Source: SVTX01 sp045585895 | Lineage (GTDB): Bacteria; Bacillota; Clostridia; Oscillospirales; CAG-272 | Assembly: GCA_045585895.1 (NCBI GenBank) | Contig: JAZMZI010000119.1 | Coordinates: forward strand, 1 to 36,485 | Reading direction: 5' to 3' | DNA: 36,485 nt | Part shown: positions 25,460 through 32,333 of the stretch, piece by piece | Numbering within the stretch: the stretch's first letter is position 1 | Layout of the letters: each line of letters starts with the position of its first letter | Translations under genes and position numbers: made by a program | The notes under the pieces: generated by a model | Database searches by the model: none | What the model was told of the DNA's origin: nothing | The model's input: only the letters and a program-made list of their open reading frames with translations

Positions 25460-26218
25460 ATGCTTATTTCTGTAATTATGGACGGTATCGCAACGGGTGA
25501 TTGGAGAAACCTTATAATTCAGGTTCTTCTGATGCTTCCCGTTGTGCTTATTGCACTTTCCGCGCACGAAGCGGCGCACGGCCTTGCGGCATACTTTATG
25601 GGCGACCGAACCGCGTACAATCTCGGCAGAGTAACACTTAACCCCACAAAGCATCTCGACCCTATGGGTACTCTTATGATGCTGGTCTTCGGCTTCGGTT
25701 GGGCAAAGCCCGTACCGATCAATGCGAGGAATTTTAAAAATCCCAAGTGGGGTATGGCACTGACCGCTATCGCAGGCCCTCTTTCAAACCTGCTCTTTGG
25801 TGTTCTCGGCGCAATTCTTACTTCCGTTGCGTTCTTCACGTCATATTTTATACTGCCTATCTACGCTCCCCAAATACTTGAAGCAGCGTATTACGAGGCT
25901 GTTACCACCGTTCTTTTGGATCTGTTCTCATATTTCAGCCTTATTAATTTCATTTACGCATTTTTCAACCTCATTCCCTTGCCACCGTTCGACGGATCAA
26001 GATTTTTCTTTACCTTCCTTCCCGCAAAGTGGTATTTCGGAATAATGAAGTATGAAAGATATATTATGTTCGGCGTGCTGATACTGTTTATGATAACCTC
26101 ACGTCTCTTTAGTTTTTCACCGTTTTCATTCCTTGCGGAGCTGTCTTACGTAAGCATCGCAAACGCAGGTATCACAGTTCTCAATATCTTATATAACTTG
26201 ATCGTAAGTCTTATTTAA
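25460..26218 (+). CDS. Site-2 protease family (peptidase M50) membrane protein
   Basis: This 252-residue polytopic membrane protein has the zinc motif HEAAH at residues 36-40 inside the second half of the first long hydrophobic stretch, and the third-ligand motif appears as LIPLPPFDGSR. MGDRTAYNLGRVTLNPTKHLDPMG is the stretch usually found in the Firmicutes YwhC/Rv2625-like subfamily. Four or more other hydrophobic segments can be seen. The family cuts membrane-embedded substrates; the substrate here is unknown. GGAGG is seven bases before the ATG, 17 bases after engB. Confidence 0.9.
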   Translation: MLISVIMDGIATGDWRNLIIQVLLMLPVVLIALSAHEAAHGLAAYFMGDRTAYNLGRVTLNPTKHLDPMGTLMMLVFGFGWAKPVPINARNFKNPKWGMALTAIAGPLSNLLFGVLGAILTSVAFFTSYFILPIYAPQILEAAYYEAVTTVLLDLFSYFSLINFIYAFFNLIPLPPFDGSRFFFTFLPAKWYFGIMKYERYIMFGVLILFMITSRLFSFSPFSFLAELSYVSIANAGITVLNILYNLIVSLI

Positions 26219-26239
26219 AATCTCGCAAAGGAGGTCCTT

Positions 26240-27085
26240 ATGGACGCAATAAATTACCGTCTCGAGACTTTTGAAGGACCTCTTGACCTTCTGCTCTCGC
26301 TGATACAAAAAAACAAGATGTCAATAGACAACATACAGATAAACGTTATCTGCGAGCAGTACATCCAATATATAGAAGAAGCGCAGAGCCTTGACATGGA
26401 GCTTGCAAGCGAATTTATCGTTATGGCAAGCGAGCTTATGCTGATAAAATCCAAGCTTCTCTTACCCAAGCCCGAAGCCGATGAGGAAGACCCCAGAGCC
26501 GCCCTCGCCGACGCCCTGCTCAAATATCAGCAGGCGAAGGAAGCGGCTAAAAAGATGGCGCTCCTCTACCCCACCTACAGCGGCAGACTTGAAAAGGATA
26601 CCGATGAAATAAGCGTGGACAAGACCTTCGTCCTCGATCAGGAGGTCGAATCACTCTGCCTTGCGGTGCGCCGCATTGTCACCTACAACGAAAACAGGCC
26701 CAAGATTGAAAGATCGGTGTTTACTCCGATGATAAGCTCACCCATCGTTCCCGTCGAGGTAAAGATCACGGGAATACTTAACAAAATGTCGAAAAAAAAG
26801 GAAACCAGCCTCAAGGAATTGCTTGACGACAGCGTTTCCCTTCCAGATATGATAGCGATATTCCTCGGTGTGCTTGAGCTTATAAAGATACGCAAGATAC
26901 TCATCTACAACGCCGAGGGCACGTTACTCGGAGACGACGCAACCTTCGTCATTAACGACAATCCCGACGACGTGGAAAAAGACGCAAACGGACAAGAGCT
27001 TTATTCCTCCGATTTTGACAAAGGCGCCGAACCCATAAAAATTAATTTTGATGAAGAAAACGACGGAAAGGAGACAGAAAAATGA
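26240..27085 (+). CDS. scpA: Segregation and condensation protein A
   Basis: This 281-residue kleisin bridges the SMC heads in bacterial condensin. It starts YRLETFEGPLDLLLSLIQKN, as ScpA does, and contains ASEFIVMASELMLIKSKLLL. The C-terminal winged-helix region includes KKETSLKELLD, FLGVLELIKIRKI. The acidic tail (about residues 240-281) is longer than usual. GGAGG lies seven bases before the ATG. The stop overlaps the scpB start by four bases. Confidence 0.95.
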   Translation: MDAINYRLETFEGPLDLLLSLIQKNKMSIDNIQINVICEQYIQYIEEAQSLDMELASEFIVMASELMLIKSKLLLPKPEADEEDPRAALADALLKYQQAKEAAKKMALLYPTYSGRLEKDTDEISVDKTFVLDQEVESLCLAVRRIVTYNENRPKIERSVFTPMISSPIVPVEVKITGILNKMSKKKETSLKELLDDSVSLPDMIAIFLGVLELIKIRKILIYNAEGTLLGDDATFVINDNPDDVEKDANGQELYSSDFDKGAEPIKINFDEENDGKETEK

Positions 27086-27732
27086 GTCCGGAAAACGTAA
27101 ATCAGACCGAGGCTATCACCCTTGAAAAGGTGACCGCCGCCATCGAAGCTATCCTTTTCGCCGCAGGGCATCCCGTTGAATATCAAAAGCTTTCCGAGGT
27201 ATTGGGACTTTCCGTAAAGGACGTAAAAAATATGGTTGAGGCTATGAGCCGCGATTACAATTCCGAAAAATCAAGTCGCGGAGTGCTTCTTCTTACATAT
27301 CCCGACACCTGCCAGTTCGCCACCAAGGAGGAATTTCTCCCCTACATAAGAGAAGCTCTCGGAATCAAGCGCGGAGGCAACCTTTCAAACTCTACAATGG
27401 AAGCATTGGCGGTAGTGGCTTACAATCAACCCGTAACAAGGGCATACGTTGACGCAGTTCGCGGAGTTGATTCCTCTTACGCTATGACCTCTCTTATCGA
27501 CAAAGGACTTATCGAGTCGCTTTCAAGGCTCGATGCTCCGGGTCGGCCTATGCTCTACACCACCACCGATAAATTTTTGCGCGTATTCGGACTTTCTTCT
27601 CTCGAAGATCTCCCCGAAACCGAGCTTTCTCCCACCGTGGAACCTTCTCCCGAGGCTATGGCAATAGAAGAGGTAGGATTTGCATCCGCATCCGCCGTAA
27701 TCGCTCCCGAAACCGCTTCGGAAGGAGAATAA
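27082..27732 (+). CDS. scpB: Segregation and condensation protein B
   Basis: This 216-residue protein, the kite subunit of condensin, has paired winged-helix domains. Features include AAIEAILFAAGHPVEYQKLS, STMEALAVVAYNQPVTRAYV and the C-terminal GLIESLSRLDAPGRPMLY, all typical of ScpB. About 40 acidic and Pro-rich residues extend beyond the normal end. Overlap with scpA implies coupled translation and balanced subunit amounts. Confidence 0.95.
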   Translation: MSPENVNQTEAITLEKVTAAIEAILFAAGHPVEYQKLSEVLGLSVKDVKNMVEAMSRDYNSEKSSRGVLLLTYPDTCQFATKEEFLPYIREALGIKRGGNLSNSTMEALAVVAYNQPVTRAYVDAVRGVDSSYAMTSLIDKGLIESLSRLDAPGRPMLYTTTDKFLRVFGLSSLEDLPETELSPTVEPSPEAMAIEEVGFASASAVIAPETASEGE

Positions 27733-27753
27733 TAAAAAAACTCAACGAAAGGA

Positions 27754-28596
27754 GTGACCGATACGGATCTTCCTACCGTAATTCAATATATTTTATGGGC
27801 GATCTTGGCGATCGCAGCGATTCTCGTTACGGTCACCGTACTGATATTCACCGTCAGGATCAAGGTATCCCTTGAATTCAAGGATGAGATCCGTCTGTGG
27901 GTCTCGTTCCTCGGTATCAGATACACGATACTGCCCAGAAAACCCAAAAAGTACAAGCTAAGCAATTACACTCCCGAAAAGATCGCCAAACGCGACCGAA
28001 AAGCGGCGGAAATAGCCGCAAAAAAAGCCGAGGCTGCGGCAAAAAAGAAAGCCGAGAAGGCGGCGAAAAAGCGCAAGAAAAAAGCTATGGGTACCAAGCT
28101 CACGGGAAAGCAAAAAAGAGCTGCGCTTCGTGAGAAATTAGCCAAATGGCCTGATATTGACGATGCTTTAGATCTGTTTCTCTCTATAATGAAAACTTTG
28201 TTCACCTCATTTTTGGGGCGCTTTCATTTCCATTTCACGAGAATACGAATATCGGTAGGCTCGGATAACGCCGCAAAAACGGCACTGCTGACCACAACTA
28301 TCTCATCTGCAATCGAACCTGTTCTTTACATGATCGAAAGGCACTCAAACCTTCACGTTTCAAAAAACGCAGACATATGCGTTTACCCCGATTTTCTTTC
28401 CGAAAAGACCCGATTTGACGTAAAGCTTGCCTTTTCAATGAGCATCGGCTCGTTCTTGTGGGTAATAATCAAGACCGCCGTGCCCGGTGTGGTCGGATGG
28501 TTCAAGATCCAGCCGGCACCTCAAAACGATCACCTTAACGCTACGTCTCAGACGAACAATGCTCCGTCAGAAACGACAACAAAAAAAAGCAATTAA
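27754..28596 (+). CDS. DUF2953 domain-containing membrane protein
   Basis: This protein of about 280 residues has an N-terminal transmembrane helix (about residues 9-31), a Lys/Ala-rich linker (about 70-125) and the hydrophobic domain found in DUF2953 proteins (FTRIRISVGSDNAAKTALLTT; FDVKLAFSMSIGSFLW). Such proteins lie between scpB and gerW/ytfJ in many Clostridia, and a sporulation link is suspected but unproven. The start is doubtful: the GTG at 27754 lies on the end of AAAGGAG and so has no spacing, whereas an in-frame ACG at 27763 is eight bases after it. Confidence 0.75.
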   Translation: MTDTDLPTVIQYILWAILAIAAILVTVTVLIFTVRIKVSLEFKDEIRLWVSFLGIRYTILPRKPKKYKLSNYTPEKIAKRDRKAAEIAAKKAEAAAKKKAEKAAKKRKKKAMGTKLTGKQKRAALREKLAKWPDIDDALDLFLSIMKTLFTSFLGRFHFHFTRIRISVGSDNAAKTALLTTTISSAIEPVLYMIERHSNLHVSKNADICVYPDFLSEKTRFDVKLAFSMSIGSFLWVIIKTAVPGVVGWFKIQPAPQNDHLNATSQTNNAPSETTTKKSN

Positions 28597-28674
28597 AATT
28601 CAGATTACATTTCCGCTATGCGGCTCTTATGTATAGATTAAACACGTATATATAAATGAAAGGAATTTAAAACT

Positions 28675-29091
28675 ATGGCATCCGAAAACAAGCTTCAGGA
28701 AGTAGTACACGCAACACTGGCGCAGATCAGAAATATGATCGATGCAGACACCGTTATGGGAACTCCCGTTGAAACCGCGTCGGGAACTACCCTTATCCCG
28801 ATCTCCAAGGTTGCGGCAGGCTTTGCTACCGGTGGAGTTGATTTCAACGATAAAGCAGGCGGATCAAAAGACAAGCCCCAGAACTTCGGAGCAGGCGGAG
28901 GCACCGGAATCTCGGTCCAGCCTATCGGTATTCTTGCAGTCAACAAAAACGGCGACGTTGAGCTTATCAACATCGGTGTAAAGAACCCCACCGATCCCCT
29001 CGAGCAGATCTCCGATATTATCGACCGCTCCCCCGAGATCATCGCAAGGATCAAGGCTATCTTCGCAAAGGACGAGGACGAGCAGAAATAA
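28675..29091 (+). CDS. gerW: Sporulation protein GerW (YtfJ)
   Basis: This 138-residue protein matches GerW/YtfJ, a forespore protein needed for normal germination in Bacillus. It contains MGTPVETASGTTLIPISKVA, a Gly-rich GAGGGTGISVQPIGIL segment and the C-terminal NPTDPLEQISDIIDRSPEII. GAAAGGAATTTAAAACT precedes the ATG. The neighbours scpB, the DUF2953 gene and dacF are the typical Clostridia context. Confidence 0.92.
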   Translation: MASENKLQEVVHATLAQIRNMIDADTVMGTPVETASGTTLIPISKVAAGFATGGVDFNDKAGGSKDKPQNFGAGGGTGISVQPIGILAVNKNGDVELINIGVKNPTDPLEQISDIIDRSPEIIARIKAIFAKDEDEQK

Positions 29092-29111
29092 AACATAATT
29101 TTTGCGTTTCA

Positions 29112-29141
29112 GAATAATTCCCTCTTCGGACAAATATAATG
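29112..29141 (+). promoter_or_regulatory. Possible forespore-type (sigma-G/F-like) promoter of dacF
   Basis: GAATA (29112-29116) and TATAATG (29135-29141) are separated by 18 bases. The -35 fits the published sigma-G form GMATR and the -10 matches CATWMTA at five of seven positions. In Bacillus dacF is read by forespore sigma factors, so the idea is reasonable, but TATAAT also fits sigma-A without a good -35. Confidence 0.4.
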
Positions 29142-29167
29142 CAGTAAAGCTTACTTGTCCGGAGGGG
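29121..29167 (+). promoter_or_regulatory. Hairpin able to hide the dacF ribosome-binding site
   Basis: Bases 29121-29133 (CCTCTTCGGACAA) can pair with 29155-29167 (TTGTCCGGAGGGG) over 13 consecutive positions, two of them G-U, closing a 21-base loop. The 3' arm contains the whole GGAGGGG ribosome-binding site of dacF. Confidence 0.6.
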
Positions 29168-29172
29168 TAGTT

Positions 29173-30405
29173 ATGCCGTTTTTTAAAGGTAAGAAAGACA
29201 GTTTTCTTAAAGCCGCCGCACTTTCGACGGCTTTATTGTTGTATTGCGCGTCGCTGTTCTCATGCGCTCCTCAAGCCGAGGACTCCGAAGCGGATCGCGC
29301 GCCGCTTTCTCAATCTCAACACACCGCGGAACTGTTAACACAGACAAACTCTGCGCCGATGCCGAGCGTATCTGCCAAATCCGCGGTGCTTATCGATGCC
29401 GATTCGGGCGCAGTGATCTGTGAAAAGGATCCAGACGAAAGGCTCCCAATGGCATCAACCACAAAAATAATGACGGCGCTGGTGGCAATAGAAAACTGTG
29501 AGGACATCACCAAAGAGATAGTCGTTTCCCCAAGCGCCGTGGGTGTGGAAGGCTCGTCTGTCTATCTGTACGAGGGCGAAAGGCTAACTCTCAAGGATCT
29601 GCTCTACGCTATGCTTCTTGAGTCGGCAAACGACGCTGCGGCGGCTATAGCGATCGAGATAGGCGGCAGTATCAAAGGCTTTGCGGATATGATGAACCGC
29701 AAGGCGGCGGCGTTGGGTCTTGAAAACACTCACTTTGAAAATCCCCACGGTCTAGACGGCGAAGATCACTACACCACCGCGCGTGAGCTCGGAAAGATCG
29801 CCGCTTGCGCTATGCAAAACGAGACCTTCTCAGAGATCGTATCTACGTATAAGAAAACCATACCTCTCAACGGCACCGAGGGCGTTCGTCTGCTTATAAA
29901 TCACAATAAGCTTTTGAAAAATTACGACGGCGCTATCGGCATAAAAACAGGATACACGAAAAAAAGCGGGCGGTGTCTCGTCAGCGCGGCGGAGCGCGAC
30001 GGACTGAAGCTTATCTGCGTCACCCTCTCGGCTCCCGACGACTGGCGCGACCATAAAACCCTTCTCGACTACGGTTTTTCACTTTACGAATCGAGATTGC
30101 TTTACGAAAGTGGAGAATTCAAGCACGTTCTTCCCGTCGTCGGCAGCGACCGTGAATACGTAACTCTTACCAACCGAGAGGATATAAGGATCACTCTGCC
30201 AAGATCGGTATCGGATATCGAATACAGGGTCGAGGCGCGTGAATTTGAATACGCTCCCGTATTGGAGGGCGAGATTCTCGGAAATCTTATCTGCGAGGTC
30301 AAAGGAATAACCGTAGCCGAAGTGCCGCTGTACACAAGCTACTCCGCAGAGATCATAAAAGAAAGATCAATTTGGGAAAGATTTACTTCCCTTTTCAAAA
30401 AATAA
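29173..30405 (+). CDS. D-alanyl-D-alanine carboxypeptidase (DacF-like, S11)
   Basis: This 410-residue penicillin-binding protein trims the terminal D-Ala from peptidoglycan stems. Motifs are SxxK at Ser95-Lys98 (MASTTKIM), SxN at Ser151 (ESANDA), and KTG at residue 258 (GIKTGYTKKSG). The N-terminal hydrophobic segment (residues 14-30) ends LFSC, so it may be a lipoprotein, although Phe at the -2 position is not ideal. The C-terminal PBP5-associated domain is present. The ATG at 29173 is chosen because GGAGGGG lies six bases upstream; the TTG at 29155 is inside the hairpin. Its place after gerW suggests the sporulation enzyme DacF. Confidence 0.92.
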   Translation: MPFFKGKKDSFLKAAALSTALLLYCASLFSCAPQAEDSEADRAPLSQSQHTAELLTQTNSAPMPSVSAKSAVLIDADSGAVICEKDPDERLPMASTTKIMTALVAIENCEDITKEIVVSPSAVGVEGSSVYLYEGERLTLKDLLYAMLLESANDAAAAIAIEIGGSIKGFADMMNRKAAALGLENTHFENPHGLDGEDHYTTARELGKIAACAMQNETFSEIVSTYKKTIPLNGTEGVRLLINHNKLLKNYDGAIGIKTGYTKKSGRCLVSAAERDGLKLICVTLSAPDDWRDHKTLLDYGFSLYESRLLYESGEFKHVLPVVGSDREYVTLTNREDIRITLPRSVSDIEYRVEAREFEYAPVLEGEILGNLICEVKGITVAEVPLYTSYSAEIIKERSIWERFTSLFKK

Positions 30406-30428
30406 TTGCCACAAGGCAGAGAACAGAA

Positions 30429-31163
30429 ATGGAAAAGATAAGGATATCAAAATATTTTACCGATTGCGGCGTCATGTCTCGCCGCGCGGCTGAAGAAGAA
30501 ATTAAACAGGGGAAGGTCACCGTTAACGGGCGTATTGCAGAGCTTGGCGAGAAGATCGCCCCCGAAACCGACGAGATAATCTGGCACGGCAGAGTTATCA
30601 AGCCCGAGGCAGACGGCAAGATCTGCATAATGCTCAATAAACCGCGCGGTATAGTCTGCACGGCAAACGATGAAAAGGGCAGGCGAAACGTCACCGACCT
30701 TTGCCGCAACGTTACCGACGAGGAAGGAAAAAGACTTCGCCTCTACCCCATCGGCAGACTTGATATGGATTCGGACGGTCTGCTTCTCCTTACTAACGAC
30801 GGTGCTCTCGCAAACAAGCTGACCCATCCACGTCATTCCGTTCCCAAGATATATCACGTCACATTAAAAGGTAAGTTTGACCCCGAAAGTCTATCCGCGC
30901 TGGGAGAACCTATAGAAATCGACGGCAGACTTACTGTGAGAGTGAAGGTTCGCTATATTGGCGGAGATGAAGACAATACGGTTGCATCGTTTGAGTTGTT
31001 CGAAGGCAGAAACCGACAGATCCGCCGTATGTGTGAGCTACACGGGGTAAGGATCTTACGCTTGCAGAGGGTCGCGATAGGCAAATTAAAGCTTGACGGT
31101 CTTGGTGAAGGTAAGTGGCGAAAGCTGACACACGCAGAAGTGCAATATCTGAAAAACTGTTGA
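30429..31163 (+). CDS. Pseudouridine synthase, RluB/RsuA family
   Basis: This 244-residue enzyme isomerises uridine to pseudouridine in rRNA. It has an N-terminal S4 domain (RISKYFTDCGVMSRRAAEEE, GKVTVNG). The catalytic domain contains LNKPRGIVCTAND, the active-site Asp in YPIGRLDMDSDGLLLLTND, and the C-terminal EGRNRQIRRMCE. The start at 30429 gives the normal S4 N-terminus, and the gene begins 23 bases after the carboxypeptidase. The family in Clostridia is usually RluB, which modifies position 2605 of 23S rRNA, but the site is inferred. Confidence 0.93.
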   Translation: MEKIRISKYFTDCGVMSRRAAEEEIKQGKVTVNGRIAELGEKIAPETDEIIWHGRVIKPEADGKICIMLNKPRGIVCTANDEKGRRNVTDLCRNVTDEEGKRLRLYPIGRLDMDSDGLLLLTNDGALANKLTHPRHSVPKIYHVTLKGKFDPESLSALGEPIEIDGRLTVRVKVRYIGGDEDNTVASFELFEGRNRQIRRMCELHGVRILRLQRVAIGKLKLDGLGEGKWRKLTHAEVQYLKNC

Positions 31164-31170
31164 TCAAAAA

Positions 31171-31208
31171 AACACAAAAAGAGGATTTTCCCCTTTTTGT
31201 GTTTTTTT
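31171..31208 (+). terminator. Rho-independent terminator after the pseudouridine synthase gene
   Basis: AACACAAAAAG and its complement form a stem that continues with AGGA/TCCC, 15 positions with a single mismatch, and a three-base loop. A run of T follows. It lies eight bases after the stop and ends the lon-to-rluB gene series. Confidence 0.9.
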
Positions 31209-31281
31209 CGACCTTTTAACATTATATCCGACACTTCTTTTCAAAGTATTCTCCTTTTTCGTTAGATAATGCAAATTTTGA

Positions 31282-31357
31282 TGGAAATTTTTGGTAAAAT
31301 TTACCATTGGAATTTTTTGGAAATGGTATTGCAAAAATTTCCAATTTATGGTAAAAT
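31282..31357 (+). promoter_or_regulatory. spo0A upstream region: promoter and two nested inverted repeats
   Basis: A promoter-like pair TTGCAA (31329-31334) and TAAAAT (31352-31357) has a 17-base spacer. TGGTAAA-A-TTTACCA (31292-31306) is a perfect seven-base inverted repeat. TGGAAATTTTTG (31282-31293) and CAAAAATTTCCA (31332-31343) form a perfect 12-base inverted repeat whose right arm overlaps the -35. TGGTAAAATTTA and TGGTAAAATATA are direct copies. These look like operator sites, but no known Spo0A box is clear. Confidence 0.5.
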
Positions 31358-31402
31358 ATAACCGTAATCAATAAAATACATCTCCGAGGAGGATACAGGA
31401 AA

Positions 31403-32197
31403 GTGGAATACACAACAAAAATACTTATTGCCGACGAAAATTCGGCAGGACGCGCACTTATAAAGGAGTGCTTTCTGCGCGCGGGATGCCGTTACATAGA
31501 AGAAGCCGTCAACGGAGAGGATGCTTTGTCGAAAATCGGACGCATCCACCCCGACGTGGTGATAATCGACATTTGGATGTCGAAGGTTGACGGTCTCAGC
31601 GTCGTCAGAAGCGCAAAGGCTCTCTCTTACGGCAACGACAAGCCGCCCGTTATCATTATGACCTCGCCCATCTCCAATCAAAACATTTTCGTTCAGGCTC
31701 TTCAGGCGGGAGCCGAGCTTTGTCTCATAAAGCCTATCAATCAGTCTAATCTTATTGAATACGTGGAAAGCATGCTGAAAAACCGCAATCAAAAGCCCGA
31801 GGCTATTCAAGCGCAGGAAAAGAGTGAGGTTACCGATAACACTCCCGACATAGAAGCGCAGGTCACGCGTATCATTCATCAGATCGGCGTTCCCGCACAC
31901 ATCAAGGGCTATCAGTATCTCCGCACCGCCATTCTCCTGACAGTAAAGGACTCGGACATCATCAATTCGGTTACCAAAGTCCTCTACCCTTCGGTTGCAA
32001 AGAAATATCAGACCACCACAAGCCGCGTTGAGCGTGCCATCCGTCACGCAATCGAGGTCGCGTGGGACAGAGGCGACGTGGATACCTTGAATTCTTATTT
32101 TGGTTATACAATCCAAAACAATCGCGGCAAGCCGACTAATAGCGAATTTATCGCCATGATTGCGGATAATTTGAGGTTGAAGTATAAGTTGTATTGA
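31403..32197 (+). CDS. spo0A: Sporulation transcription factor Spo0A
   Basis: This 264-residue protein is the master response regulator of sporulation. The receiver domain has the acidic pair D11-E12, phospho-acceptor D56 (IIDIWMSK), T87 and K110 (LIKPI). The C-terminal Spo0A domain includes VTRIIHQIGVPAHIKGYQYL and TSRVERAIRHAIEVAWDRG, the conserved DNA-recognition helix. The residue after D56-x-x-M is Ser rather than the usual Pro. The start is GTG, as in Bacillus spo0A, after GAGGAGG. The length is normal, and the gene is monocistronic, bounded by terminators. Confidence 0.96.
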   Translation: MEYTTKILIADENSAGRALIKECFLRAGCRYIEEAVNGEDALSKIGRIHPDVVIIDIWMSKVDGLSVVRSAKALSYGNDKPPVIIMTSPISNQNIFVQALQAGAELCLIKPINQSNLIEYVESMLKNRNQKPEAIQAQEKSEVTDNTPDIEAQVTRIIHQIGVPAHIKGYQYLRTAILLTVKDSDIINSVTKVLYPSVAKKYQTTTSRVERAIRHAIEVAWDRGDVDTLNSYFGYTIQNNRGKPTNSEFIAMIADNLRLKYKLY

Positions 32198-32212
32198 TTT
32201 TCAAATTTTGAT

Positions 32213-32242
32213 TTGTCGGTTAGTTGAACGCCCCTACGACAA
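32213..32242. repeat. Imperfect palindrome with a TAGGGGCG core
   Basis: TTGTCG and CGACAA (six-base arms) flank an 18-base centre that on the minus strand reads TAGGGGCGTTCAACTAAC. A similar CTACGACAA stretch occurs at 21893 and 21932. Short intergenic sequences of this kind are often dispersed repeats in Clostridia, but copy number cannot be judged from one window. Confidence 0.3.
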
Positions 32243-32291
32243 TGTTTATCTTAAACGCGCCGTTAAACTGCAATTTAATAAACATCAAAAT

Positions 32292-32324
32292 ACTCCCATC
32301 TATCGTTTTCCGACAGATGGGAGT
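32292..32324. terminator. Bidirectional terminator between spo0A and the glycyl-radical enzyme gene
   Basis: ACTCCCATCT and AGATGGGAGT form a ten-pair stem over a 13-base loop that can itself pair (TCG/CGA). The genes converge here, and T-rich sequence follows on both sides, although neither tract is perfect. Confidence 0.8.
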
Positions 32325-32333
32325 TCTGTTATT

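Noticed and set aside
28597..28674. Forespore promoter before gerW
   Set aside because: GTATA at 28631 could be a -35, but no -10 of the expected form lies at the right distance, so no promoter is listed.
31200..31215. Spo0A box overlapping the terminator
   Set aside because: On the minus strand GGTCGAA differs at one base from TGTCGAA, but it lies in the terminator's T-tract about 190 bases before spo0A.
31346..32116. A 256-codon open frame antisense to spo0A
   Set aside because: spo0A is certain on the other strand, and the antisense frame resembles no protein and lacks a start signal.
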